From NCBI GenBank assembly GCA_036510975.1, contig DATCCY010000068.1, positions 10,052 through 74,051 of the forward strand: DNA of 64,000 bases, written 5' to 3'. Of this stretch, positions 8,043 to 16,789 are shown one piece after another. The notes below the pieces were generated by a model. The model worked only from the letters and a program-made list of their open reading frames with translations, had not been told where the DNA came from and did not search any database. Source of the stretch: Longivirga sp036510975. Lineage in GTDB: Bacteria; Actinomycetota; Actinomycetes; S36-B12; CAIYMF01. The position numbers and the translations under genes were made by a program. Position 1 is the first letter of the stretch. Each line of letters opens with the position of its first letter.

Positions 8043-9512
8043 GTGGTCTCGATCCACCGCCGGATCCCCTCCCGCCGGCGCACCGCAGCCGCGCTCGTCG
8101 CCACCGCGACGGCGCTGCTGCTCGGACCGTCGCTGGTCCCCGCAGCGGCGGCGGCCTCCCCGCTGCAGGCCGGCCTCTTCGGCGACCAGGACCCGACGTA
8201 CGACGGCGTCTTCCGCCAGTCGCTCGGGCTGCTGGCCTACGCCGCGGTCGGCGAGACACCGCCCGCCGACGCCGTCTCGTGGCTGCTCGGCCAGCAGTGC
8301 CCTGACGGCGGGTTCCAGGCCTTCCGCCCCGTCGCGTCCGACCCGTGCCAGAAGTCCGACCCGATCGCGTACGCGGGCGAGGACACGAACTCCACCGGCA
8401 TCGCGGCCGCGGCGCTGCGCGCGATCGGGCAGCCGCACGCGGCGGACCGAGCCCTGGCCTGGGCCGCCGGGGCGCAGAACAGCGACGGCGGCTTCCCCTA
8501 CTTCGTCGGGGGGAGCTCGGACGCCAACTCCACGGCCGTGGTGCTGTTCGGGACGAACACCGCCGGTCGACCGCCCGCGTCGGTCGCCGTGGGCGGCGTC
8601 TCGGCCGCCGACTTCCTCGTCGGGCTGCAGCTCGGGTGTGCCGGGGCAGCGACCGACGACGACGGCGGCTTCGCCTTCCAGGACTACGGCAGCGGACTGC
8701 TCGACAACGACGCCGCGTCGGTGCAGGCGGTCCTCGCGCTCAGCGGCGCCGCACTCCCCGTCACCCCGCGCACCGTGTCGACCTCCGTGCCGCGAGCCGA
8801 CTGCACCACCAGCCCGCCCCCCTCGACCACGGCCGGCCCGGCCGAGCTGGGCGCCGGCCATCTGGCCCGGGTGCTCGACGCGTTCTCCGGGGCGATCCCG
8901 CAGTTCGACTACAGCTCCGGCGCTCGGGTGCCCGGCAGCGTCTCCGCCGGCGACACGGCGTGGGCGGCGATGTCGCTCGCGGCGGTCGGCATCGGTCGTT
9001 CCCAGCTCGACGCCGCGCTCGGCGTGCTCGGCGCCGCCCCGACGACGGCGGCGGGCGTGCGCACCGGGCGGGTCGCCGACGCCGCCGCGGCGGCCGCGAC
9101 GGCCGACCAGCCGGGTCAGCTCGCCCTCGTCGCCCTGGCCGCGAGAGCGGGCGGCGCCGGCGTAGCGACCGTCGCAGCGTTCGTCGCCCGCATCGGTGCC
9201 ACGATGCGCCTCGCGCCTGCGGCGACGGCGCCGTCCCCGTCGTCGTCGAGCACAGCGCCGTCGGCGCCGTCGAGCGCCGCTCCGTCCGCGTCCTCGAGCG
9301 CGACGCCGTCCGGGAGCCCGACGCGCAGCGCCTCCGCCTCACCGTCGGTCAGCCCGACGTCGTCGGCGTCTCCGTCGTCGTCCGACCTCGGGGCGCTCTC
9401 CCCCACGGGTGCCACGCCCCTGACCCCGGTCCTCGGCGTGCTCGGCGCGACCCTGCTGCTGGCCGGCCTCGGGCTCCTTGCGACCGCACGACGCCGGAGC
9501 GCGCACGCATGA
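8043..9512 (+). CDS. Secreted, membrane-tethered prenyltransferase/squalene-oxidase-repeat protein (transcobalamin-like fold)
   Basis: A 489-residue protein. A signal peptide (about 1-37, ending AAAAAS) leads to alpha/alpha repeats with the marks of the terpenoid-cyclase toroid (QQCPDGGFQAF, AQNSDGGFPYF, DDDGGFAF). A Ser/Pro/Ala linker and a C-terminal anchor follow (LSPTG, hydrophobic helix, RRR), resembling a sorting signal. Intrinsic factor and transcobalamin share this fold, and the gene is directly under the B12 riboswitch. An extracellular corrinoid-binding role is therefore inferred, not shown. The GTG at 8043 follows AAAGGA with 5-nt spacing. Confidence 0.8.
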   Translation: MVSIHRRIPSRRRTAAALVATATALLLGPSLVPAAAAASPLQAGLFGDQDPTYDGVFRQSLGLLAYAAVGETPPADAVSWLLGQQCPDGGFQAFRPVASDPCQKSDPIAYAGEDTNSTGIAAAALRAIGQPHAADRALAWAAGAQNSDGGFPYFVGGSSDANSTAVVLFGTNTAGRPPASVAVGGVSAADFLVGLQLGCAGAATDDDGGFAFQDYGSGLLDNDAASVQAVLALSGAALPVTPRTVSTSVPRADCTTSPPPSTTAGPAELGAGHLARVLDAFSGAIPQFDYSSGARVPGSVSAGDTAWAAMSLAAVGIGRSQLDAALGVLGAAPTTAAGVRTGRVADAAAAAATADQPGQLALVALAARAGGAGVATVAAFVARIGATMRLAPAATAPSPSSSSTAPSAPSSAAPSASSSATPSGSPTRSASASPSVSPTSSASPSSSDLGALSPTGATPLTPVLGVLGATLLLAGLGLLATARRRSAHA

Positions 9513-10600
9513 CCCGGGGCCGCCGCACCACGCCCGTCAGGCAGCACGCCGCGACGGTCCTCGCGGGCGTGCTCGCCGCCGTCGGGCTGGTGCTCGCCGC
9601 CGTGCTGGCGGCGGCGCCGGCCGAGGCGTCGACGTACCGCTACTGGACCTACTGGTGGGGCTCGGGCAGCGGCAAGACGGCGCAGGGCTGGACCTTCGCG
9701 CAGGTGGGGCCGGCCGGCCACCGGGTCAACGACACCTGGGTGCTGGGCTGGCGCTACGAGACCTCGACCACGACCACGGCGTCGGAGCGTCCGCGGCAGT
9801 CCCCGGACTTCGCCGCGCTCTGCCCGTCGCTCGCCGCCGCGGTCGCCGGTCAGGACCGCGTGGCCGTCGTCGTCGACTACGGCACGGCGACCGACGCGCC
9901 GCCCGGGCAGAGCCCGCCCGCGACCTCGACCGTGCGCGTCGAGTGCCTCACCCTGCCGGCGTCGCCCCAGCACCAGACCGGCGTGCAGGCGCTGGCCGCG
10001 GCGAACGTGACCGTGCGCAGCGAGAACGGGCTCGTCTGCGCCCTCGACGGCTACCCCGTGGGCGAGTGCGCGCCGGTCATCCCCGACCCCGTGGCGTCGT
10101 CGCCGTCGCCGTCGCCGTCGGCCTCGGGCCCGCCGCCCAGCATCGGCGCGCCGAGCACCGCGGGCACCGCGCCGGCGGCCGCCGCGAGCAGGACCCCCGT
10201 CAGCGCGACCCCGACGCCTGCGACCTCCGGCAGGTCGAGCGCCCCGGGCGGTCCGAGCCGTACGTCGACGGCGTCGTCGTCCGCGGCAGTGTCGGTGCCG
10301 TCCGCGCGTCCGGCCTCCGCCGCGGGCTCCCCGGCCTCCCCCACCTCTCCGGCCACCTCGGCGTCGGCGACGGTCTCCGCGGCCACGACCCCGGGTCCCA
10401 CGGACGCGCCGGGATCCGGCGCGGGTGGTTCCGACCCGTCGGTCTCGACCGACGCCCTCCTGCCCGCGGCCGCAGGCGCCCCCGCGACCGCACCGCAGCC
10501 CAGCGGCAGCCCTGTCGGCCTCCTCGTCGGCGCGACGGTCGTGGCGCTGGTCGCCGGCTCGGCCTGGTGGACCTCGCGTCGACGGGGGCCGGGCGCATGA
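9509..10600 (+). CDS. SCO2322-family secreted protein with C-terminal membrane anchor
   Basis: A 363-residue protein. A signal peptide (about 1-41) precedes a folded domain of about 150 residues with YRYWTYWWG and a Cys pattern typical of the family. Then come about 130 residues of Ser/Pro/Thr/Ala linker and one transmembrane helix with a basic end (WWTSRRRG). The family is named after a Streptomyces coelicolor protein and occurs with cobalt/corrinoid ECF transporters. The ATG overlaps the previous stop (ATGA). It probably works with the preceding protein at the cell surface; the ligand is not known. Confidence 0.8.
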   Translation: MTRGRRTTPVRQHAATVLAGVLAAVGLVLAAVLAAAPAEASTYRYWTYWWGSGSGKTAQGWTFAQVGPAGHRVNDTWVLGWRYETSTTTTASERPRQSPDFAALCPSLAAAVAGQDRVAVVVDYGTATDAPPGQSPPATSTVRVECLTLPASPQHQTGVQALAAANVTVRSENGLVCALDGYPVGECAPVIPDPVASSPSPSPSASGPPPSIGAPSTAGTAPAAAASRTPVSATPTPATSGRSSAPGGPSRTSTASSSAAVSVPSARPASAAGSPASPTSPATSASATVSAATTPGPTDAPGSGAGGSDPSVSTDALLPAAAGAPATAPQPSGSPVGLLVGATVVALVAGSAWWTSRRRGPGA

Positions 10601-11754
10601 CGCGGACCGCGCCCGCGCTCGGCGACCGTGCGCTCCCCCGCTGGACCCACCCGGGTGCGTGGTGGGTCTGGGCGCTCGGGCTGGCGACGGCGGCCAGCCG
10701 GACGACGAACCCGATCCTGCTCGCGCTGATCGTGGCCGTCGCAGGCTGGGTCGTGCAGCGACGGCGGCCGGATGCGCCGTGGTCGCGGTCGTTCGCGGTG
10801 TTCCTGCGGCTCGGTCTCGTGGTGATCGGGATCCGGGTGCTGTTCACCGCTGTCCTGGGCACCGGCGTGGGCCAGCACGTGATCCTCACGCTGCCCGAGG
10901 TCCCGCTGCCGGACTGGATGGCGGGGGTGAGCCTCGGCGGACCGGTGACGGCCGAGGAGCTGCTGCTCGCGGTCTACGAGGGCATGGTTCTCGCGACGAT
11001 GCTCGCCTGCATCGGCGCGGCCAACTCCCTCGCGAGCCCGGCGCGGCTGCTCGCGAGCGTGCCCGCCGCGCTCTACGAGGTCGGGGTCGCCGTCGTCGTC
11101 GCCATGACCTTCGCCCCGCAGCTCGTCGGCGACGTCGCGCGGGTGCGCACGGCGCGGCGCCTGCGCGGGCGGTCGGACCGCGGCGTCGGCGCGTTCCTCG
11201 GCTCGGTCATGCCCGTGCTCGAGGGCGCCCTCGAGCGTGCGGTCGACCTCGCCGCGGCAATGGACTCGCGCGGCTACGGCCGCACCGGACCGGTCTCGCG
11301 CGGGGTACGGCGAAGCGGCTCGGCCCTCCTGCTCCTGGGAGTGGTCGGTGTCTGCCTCGGGGTCTACGCCCTGCTCGACGGCGGCACGCCCGGTGCGGTC
11401 GGCCTGCCGCTGCTCGTCGTCGGTCTCGCGGCCGGGCTCGTGGGCATGCGCCTCGCGGGCCGTCGCGGCATCCGCACCCGTTACCGCCCGGACCCGTGGG
11501 CGCTGCCCGAGTGGCTCGTGTCCGCCTGCGGCGCGGTGCCGGCGGTGACGCTCATCGTGGTCTCCGTGCTCGACCCGCTCACGCTGGTCTCAGCCACCGC
11601 CCCGCCCGCGTGGCCGTCGTTGCCCGTCGTCCCTGCCGCGGCGATCCTGCTCGCGGCGCTCGCCGGGTTCGTGGCGCCACGGCCGCCCGGTCCCGGAACC
11701 GTCCGCGACGACGCCGCCTCGCGCCGTCCCGACCTGGAGGAGGTCGCCGCGTGA
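10597..11754 (+). CDS. ecfT: Energy-coupling factor transporter transmembrane subunit (EcfT/CbiQ-like)
   Basis: A 385-residue membrane protein with about seven hydrophobic helices. The coupling-helix region has ARRLRGRS and AMDSRGYG, the Arg-Gly motifs through which EcfT contacts the ATPases. It joins the substrate-binding S unit to the ATPase unit in group II ECF importers. The ATG overlaps the previous stop, and the next gene overlaps by 4 bp. It is longer than many CbiQ proteins because of extra helices at the C-terminus. Corrinoid as cargo is inferred from the riboswitch and the cob genes downstream. Confidence 0.88.
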   Translation: MTRTAPALGDRALPRWTHPGAWWVWALGLATAASRTTNPILLALIVAVAGWVVQRRRPDAPWSRSFAVFLRLGLVVIGIRVLFTAVLGTGVGQHVILTLPEVPLPDWMAGVSLGGPVTAEELLLAVYEGMVLATMLACIGAANSLASPARLLASVPAALYEVGVAVVVAMTFAPQLVGDVARVRTARRLRGRSDRGVGAFLGSVMPVLEGALERAVDLAAAMDSRGYGRTGPVSRGVRRSGSALLLLGVVGVCLGVYALLDGGTPGAVGLPLLVVGLAAGLVGMRLAGRRGIRTRYRPDPWALPEWLVSACGAVPAVTLIVVSVLDPLTLVSATAPPAWPSLPVVPAAAILLAALAGFVAPRPPGPGTVRDDAASRRPDLEEVAA

Positions 11755-13382
11755 TCCGCTTCGAGGACGTCTCGGTCACCTACGACGGCGCGACCGCCCC
11801 CGTGCTGGCGCACGTCGACCTGCACGTGTCCGAGGGCGAGCTCGTCCTCGTCGTCGGGCGGACGGGCACCGGCAAGTCCACCCTGCTGCGCTGCGTCAAC
11901 GGGCTGGTGCCGCACTTCACCGGGGGCACGCTGTCCGGACGCGTGACGGTCGCGGGGCGCGACACCCGGCTGCACCCGCCGCGCGAGCTCGCCGACGTCG
12001 TCGGCGTCGTGCCCCAGGACCCGCTCTCGGGCTTCGTGACCGACATGGTCGAGGACGAGCTCGCCTACGGCATGGAGTCGATCGGCCTCGCGCCCGCGCT
12101 CATGCGGCGTCGGGTCGAGGAGACCCTCGACCTGCTCGGGCTCGCCGACCTCCGGCAGCGCTCGCTGCTCTCGCTGTCCGGCGGTCAGCGCCAGCGCGTC
12201 GCCATCGGTGCGGTGCTCACCACGCACCCGAAGGTGCTGGTGCTCGACGAGCCGACGTCGGCGCTGGATCCCGGTGCGGCAGAAGAGGTCCTGGCTGCCT
12301 TGCAGCGGCTCGTGCACGACCTCGGCGTCACCGTCCTGCTCGCCGAGCACCGGCTCGAGCGCGTCGTGCAGTACGCCGACCGCGTCGTCGTGGTGCCCGG
12401 CGACGGCGAGGCACTCGTCGTCGGGACGCCCGCCGACGTCATGGTCGACGCGCCGGTCGCCCCGCCGGTCGTCGAGCTCGGCCGCCTCGCCGGCTGGTCG
12501 CCGCTCCCGCTCACGGTGCGCGACGCGCGTCGTGCGGCCGGACCGCTCGCCGAGCGGCTCGCGCCGCTGGTCGACGAGGCGGCGCGACGCACCCGCGCCG
12601 CGTTGCACGTCATCGACGGCGAGCCGGCGCTGACCGTCTCCGACGTCGTCGTCCGGCACGGCTCGGTCCCCGCGCTGCGCGGAGTGTCCCTGGCGGCCGA
12701 CCGCGGCGAGATCGTGGCGCTGATGGGCCGCAACGGCGCGGGCAAGTCGACGCTGCTCTCGACCCTCGTCGGGCTGCATGTGCCGCAGCGCGGAACCGTC
12801 TCCGTGGGCGGGGCCGCCCCGGCGACGCTGCGCGGACGCGAGCTCGTGCGACGGGTCGGCCTCGTGCCGCAGGAGCCCACGGACCTCCTCGTGGCCGACC
12901 GCGTCCGTGAGGAGTGCGCGGCCTCCGACCGCGACTGCGGAGTCGCAGCGGGGACGACGCGCGCGGTCCTGGACCGCCTCGCACCCGGCATCTCCCCCGA
13001 CACCCATCCCCGCGACCTGTCCGAGGGGCAGCGGCTCGCGCTCGCGCTCTCGGTGGTCCTGGCCGCCCAGCCCCCGGTCCTGCTGCTCGACGAGCCGACC
13101 CGCGGGCTCGACTACTCCGCCAAGCAACGCCTCGTCGCGACCCTGCGCGAGCTGTCCGCCGCCGGGCACTGCGTCCTGATGGCCACGCACGACGTGGAGC
13201 TGGCGGCCGAGGTCGCGACCCGCGTCGTGGTGCTCGCGGACGGCGAGGTCGTCGCCGACGGCCCGGCCACCGACGTCGTGGTGGGCTCCCCCATGTTCGC
13301 CCCGCAGGTGAGCAAGGTGCTGGCCCCGCAGCCCTGGCTCACCGTGTCCGAGGTCGCCGCCGCCCTGGTCGCCGCGTCATGA
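11751..13382 (+). CDS. ecfA: ECF transporter ATPase with two fused ATP-binding domains (EcfA1-A2 type)
   Basis: A 543-residue protein with two ABC domains. Domain 1 has Walker A GRTGTGKST (about 36-44), signature LSGGQRQRVA and Walker B VLVLDEPTSALD. Domain 2 (from about 290) has GRNGAGKST, a variant signature LSEGQRLALALS and LLLDEPTRGLD. Fusion of the two ATPases is common in actinobacterial ECF systems. The GTG at 11751 overlaps the ecfT stop. It powers the importer built with the genes on either side. All nucleotide-binding residues I can check are intact in both halves. Confidence 0.92.
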   Translation: MIRFEDVSVTYDGATAPVLAHVDLHVSEGELVLVVGRTGTGKSTLLRCVNGLVPHFTGGTLSGRVTVAGRDTRLHPPRELADVVGVVPQDPLSGFVTDMVEDELAYGMESIGLAPALMRRRVEETLDLLGLADLRQRSLLSLSGGQRQRVAIGAVLTTHPKVLVLDEPTSALDPGAAEEVLAALQRLVHDLGVTVLLAEHRLERVVQYADRVVVVPGDGEALVVGTPADVMVDAPVAPPVVELGRLAGWSPLPLTVRDARRAAGPLAERLAPLVDEAARRTRAALHVIDGEPALTVSDVVVRHGSVPALRGVSLAADRGEIVALMGRNGAGKSTLLSTLVGLHVPQRGTVSVGGAAPATLRGRELVRRVGLVPQEPTDLLVADRVREECAASDRDCGVAAGTTRAVLDRLAPGISPDTHPRDLSEGQRLALALSVVLAAQPPVLLLDEPTRGLDYSAKQRLVATLRELSAAGHCVLMATHDVELAAEVATRVVVLADGEVVADGPATDVVVGSPMFAPQVSKVLAPQPWLTVSEVAAALVAAS

Positions 13383-14251
13383 CCGCCGTCCCGGCGATCG
13401 AGCCACCGGTCGCCCTGACCTCGGCCCCGGCCGGGAGGCGGCGCGCCGCCGCCGTCCGGCTCGGTCCGCGCACGAGCATCCTCGTCGCGCTGACCAGCGC
13501 CGTGGGACTGATGGCGTTCGGCTGGCCCTTGCTCGCCTCGTCCTCGTCGGTCGTGGTCGCGCACGCCAACGACGCGCCCTGGCTGTTCGCGGTGGTGCTG
13601 CCGCTGGTGATCGCGGTGGTGCTCGCCGACGTCGCCGACGGTGGTCTCGACGCGAAGGGGGTCGCGCTCCTCGGGGTGCTCTCGGCCGCGGCGGCCGCCA
13701 TGCGGCCGTTCGGGTCCGGGCACGCCGGCTTCGAGCCGATGTGGATCGTCGTGATCCTCGGTGGCCGCGCGCTCGGCCCCGGCTTCGGCTTCTGCCTCGG
13801 CGCCGTGGGCATGTTCTCCTCGGCGCTCGTCACCGGCGGTGTCGGGCCGTGGCTGCCGTTCCAGATGATCGGCGCTGCGTGGATCGGGCTCGGTGCCGGT
13901 CTCCTGCCGCGCGCCACCGGCCGTCGTGAGATCGCGATCCTCGCGTCGTACTCCGCGTTCGCCTGCGTCGCCTACGGCTTCATGCTCAATCTGTGGTTCT
14001 GGCCGTTCCTCACAGCCGACTCCGGATTCCCTCCGGGGCTGTCCTACGTCGCCGGTGCCCCGCTCGTCACCAACCTGCAGCACTGGCTGCGGTTCGACGT
14101 CGCGACCTCGCTCGGCTTCGACATCCCCCGTGCCGTGCTGACCGTGACCCTCGTCGTCGTCGCGGGACGTGCCGTGCTCGTGGCGCTGCGACGGGCCTCA
14201 CGCCGAGCCGCGTTCGACGCCGACGTCGTCTTCGTCCGCGGGCAGGACTGA
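13379..14251 (+). CDS. ECF transporter substrate-binding S component, probably for corrinoids
   Basis: A 290-residue membrane protein with about six to seven helices and little outside them. It has the Gly-rich helix packing and the ATG overlap with the ATPase gene expected of an S component. The region GGVGPWLPFQMIGAAWIGLG matches the common S-unit core. The substrate is inferred to be cobalamin or cobinamide, because a B12 riboswitch heads the operon and cobinamide-processing genes follow directly. Confidence 0.85.
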   Translation: MTAVPAIEPPVALTSAPAGRRRAAAVRLGPRTSILVALTSAVGLMAFGWPLLASSSSVVVAHANDAPWLFAVVLPLVIAVVLADVADGGLDAKGVALLGVLSAAAAAMRPFGSGHAGFEPMWIVVILGGRALGPGFGFCLGAVGMFSSALVTGGVGPWLPFQMIGAAWIGLGAGLLPRATGRREIAILASYSAFACVAYGFMLNLWFWPFLTADSGFPPGLSYVAGAPLVTNLQHWLRFDVATSLGFDIPRAVLTVTLVVVAGRAVLVALRRASRRAAFDADVVFVRGQD

Positions 14252-15642
14252 TGGAGGTCCTGCTGCTCGGCACGGGGTCGGCCGACGGGTGGCCGAACCC
14301 GTGGTGCCGCTGCGCGTCGTGCACATGGGCCCGCGAGACCGGCACGCTGCGCTCCACCACCGCCGCGCTCGTCGACCGCGTGCTCCTGGTCGACTGCGGC
14401 CCCGACGCCCCGCGGCAGGCCGACCGCGCCGGCGTCGGCCTCGCCGACGTGACATGCCTGCTTCTGACCCACGCGCACCCCGACCACCTCGCGCCCGAGG
14501 CGCTGCTCGCCCGCTCGTGGTCCGGCAACACGGCCACGTTGCGCGTGCTCGGTCCCGCGTCGGCCGTCGACGCCTGCCGCGACTGGGTCGGGCCGGACGA
14601 CGCCGTACGCCTCGAGGTGGTGTCCCCGGGCGACGTCGTCACCGTCGACGGCTACGTCGTCCGCGTCCTCGCCGCCGCGCACGACGTCGGTCGCGACGAC
14701 CTGACCCGCGACGCCGTCCTCTACGACATCACCGCGCCCGACGGCTCGCGCCTGCTGCACGCCACCGACACCGGACCGCTCGGGGACGCCACGATGGCGG
14801 ACGTCTCGCGCGCGGCGTACGACGTGGTCCTGCTCGAGGAGTCGTTCGGGACACGGACCGACCACGGCACGGGGCACCTCGACCTCGCCACGTTCCCGCG
14901 ACAGCTCGCCGCGCTGCGCGAGGCCGGAGCCGTCGTCGAGCGCACCGACGTCGTCGCCGTGCACCTCAGCCACCACAACCCGCGCGGTGACGATCTCGCG
15001 CGCATCCTCGAGCCGTGGGGCGCGCGCCTTGTCGACGACCTCACTGTCCTGAGCACGAGCCCGGACGCCGCACGCCGCGAGTCCACAGCGCCGCCGCGAC
15101 GTCAGCTCGTCCTCGGCGGCGCCCGGTCCGGCAAGTCGCACGAGGCCGAGCGTCGGCTGCTGGCGCGGGCCTCGGTCCGCTACGTCGCCACCGGGGGCGA
15201 ACGGGCCGACGACGCCGAGTGGCGGGCCCGGGTCGCGACGCACCGCGCGCGAAGGCCCCCGACCTGGACGACCGAGGAGACCCTCGACGTGGCAGCGGTG
15301 CTGCGCTCCGCGTCGCGCGACGACGCGGTCCTCGTCGACTGCGTCGCGCTGTGGCTGTCCGGGCAGCTCGACCTCGCCCGCACCTGGGACGGCGCACCGG
15401 GCTCGGCGGGTCGGGCCGAGTCTCTCGCCTCCGTCGCGCGCGCGAGCGACGACCTCGTCGCGTCGGTGGCGTCGACGCAGGCCCACGTCGTGCTCGTGAG
15501 CAACGAGGTCGGTGGTGGCGTCGTGCCGGCGCACGAGTCGGGCCGGCTCTACCGCGACCTGCTCGGCGTCCTCAACACCCGTCTCGCCGCCGTGTGCGAC
15601 GACGTCGGCCTCGTCGTCGCCGGGCGGGTGCTGCGGCTGTGA
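14251..15642 (+). CDS. cobU: MBL-fold hydrolase fused to adenosylcobinamide kinase/guanylyltransferase CobU
   Basis: A 463-residue fusion. Residues 1-270 form a metallo-beta-lactamase domain with TCLLLTHAHPDHL (His74, His76, Asp78, His79) and later DTGPLGD and VHLSHHNP; two Cys near residues 25-28 resemble PhnP/PqqB relatives. Residues about 285-463 are CobU: P-loop GGARSGKS (289-296), then VDCVALWLSG and VSNEVGGGVVP. CobU phosphorylates adenosylcobinamide and transfers GMP to it. The role of the MBL part is unknown; ester or amide clipping during corrinoid salvage is a guess. The start overlaps the S-component stop by 1 bp. Confidence 0.88.
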   Translation: MEVLLLGTGSADGWPNPWCRCASCTWARETGTLRSTTAALVDRVLLVDCGPDAPRQADRAGVGLADVTCLLLTHAHPDHLAPEALLARSWSGNTATLRVLGPASAVDACRDWVGPDDAVRLEVVSPGDVVTVDGYVVRVLAAAHDVGRDDLTRDAVLYDITAPDGSRLLHATDTGPLGDATMADVSRAAYDVVLLEESFGTRTDHGTGHLDLATFPRQLAALREAGAVVERTDVVAVHLSHHNPRGDDLARILEPWGARLVDDLTVLSTSPDAARRESTAPPRRQLVLGGARSGKSHEAERRLLARASVRYVATGGERADDAEWRARVATHRARRPPTWTTEETLDVAAVLRSASRDDAVLVDCVALWLSGQLDLARTWDGAPGSAGRAESLASVARASDDLVASVASTQAHVVLVSNEVGGGVVPAHESGRLYRDLLGVLNTRLAAVCDDVGLVVAGRVLRL

Positions 15643-15700
15643 CACACCGAGCCGAACCAACGCCCGAGCACCCGCCGTACCCAGCACCGGAGCCGCAGCC

Positions 15701-16789
15701 GTGACCGACGCCCTCGACCTCGCCGACCTCGTCGAGCGCATCGGCCTGCCCGATGCCGACGCGCGCGAGGCCGCGGCCGCCCGGCAGCTCGTGCTGACCA
15801 AGCCCACCGGCGCGCTCGGGCGGCTCGAGGACCTGTCGCTGTGGCTCTGCGCGGCGCAGGGCGCGTGCCCGCCCAGGCCGCTCGAGCGCGTGCGCGCGGT
15901 GGTCTTCGCCGGTGACCACGGCGTCGCCCGGACCGCCGCGACGAGCGCCTACCCGCCCGAGGTCACGGCGCAGATGGTGCTCAACTTCCTGGCGGGCGGC
16001 GCCGCGGTGAACGTGCTCGCCCGCCAGAACGGTGCGACCGTGCGCGTGGTGGACATGTCCGTCGACGCCGACTACGCCGAGCTCGGCGCCACCGTGCCCG
16101 ACGAGGTCACCCGGCACCGGGTGCGCCGATCCTCGGGCTCGATCGACCGCGAGGACGCGCTCACCCGCGAGGAGGCCGAGCGTGCGTTCGTGGCCGGCGT
16201 CCGCATCGCCGACGAGGAGGTCGACTCCGGGGCGGACCTGCTGATCCCGGGCGACATGGGCATCGGCAACACCACTCCCGCGGCGGTGCTCGTCGGCCTG
16301 CTCTGCGCGGTCGACCCCGCGCGCGTCGTCGGGCGCGGCACCGGCATCGACGACGACACCTGGATGCGCAAGACCGCCGCGGTGCGCGACGCGATGCGCC
16401 GCGGTCGTCCGCTCAAGGGCGACCCGATCGGACTGCTCGCGGCCGTCGGCGGCGCCGACCTCGCCGCGACGACCGGATTCCTGCTCGGTGCCGCCGCACG
16501 GCGTACGCCGGTCCTGCTCGACGGTGTCGTGTCGTGCGCGGCCGCCGTGCTGGCGCACCGGATCGCCTTCCGCTCGCGCGAGTGGTGGCTCGCGGGCACC
16601 CGTTCGACCGAGCCGGCGCAGCGGGCCGCGCTCGAGCGCCTCGACCTCGAGCCGATCGTCGACTACGGCCTGCGCCTCGGCGAGGGCACCGGCGCGCTCG
16701 TGGCGCTCCCGGTGCTGGCCGCCGCGGGGGCGACCCTGCGCGAGATGGCGACCTTCGGCGAGGCCGGCGTGTCGGACCGCGACGCCTGA
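15701..16789 (+). CDS. cobT: Nicotinate-nucleotide--dimethylbenzimidazole phosphoribosyltransferase CobT
   Basis: A 362-residue enzyme that makes alpha-ribazole phosphate, the lower ligand precursor. It shows GDHGVA near residue 70, PGDMGIGNTTPA about 185, and the catalytic Glu region LRLGEGTGALVALPVL near 325. GTG at 15701 lies 58 bp after cobU; a longer start inside cobU is possible but would add an unrelated sequence. The gene overlaps cobS by 1 bp. Confidence 0.93.
   Translation: MTDALDLADLVERIGLPDADAREAAAARQLVLTKPTGALGRLEDLSLWLCAAQGACPPRPLERVRAVVFAGDHGVARTAATSAYPPEVTAQMVLNFLAGGAAVNVLARQNGATVRVVDMSVDADYAELGATVPDEVTRHRVRRSSGSIDREDALTREEAERAFVAGVRIADEEVDSGADLLIPGDMGIGNTTPAAVLVGLLCAVDPARVVGRGTGIDDDTWMRKTAAVRDAMRRGRPLKGDPIGLLAAVGGADLAATTGFLLGAAARRTPVLLDGVVSCAAAVLAHRIAFRSREWWLAGTRSTEPAQRAALERLDLEPIVDYGLRLGEGTGALVALPVLAAAGATLREMATFGEAGVSDRDA

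Noticed and set aside
9230..9390. Runs of short repeats that resemble a repeat array
   Set aside because: They encode the Ser/Pro/Ala linkers of secreted proteins in frame (also at 10090-10420). Unit lengths are irregular, so this is not a CRISPR array.
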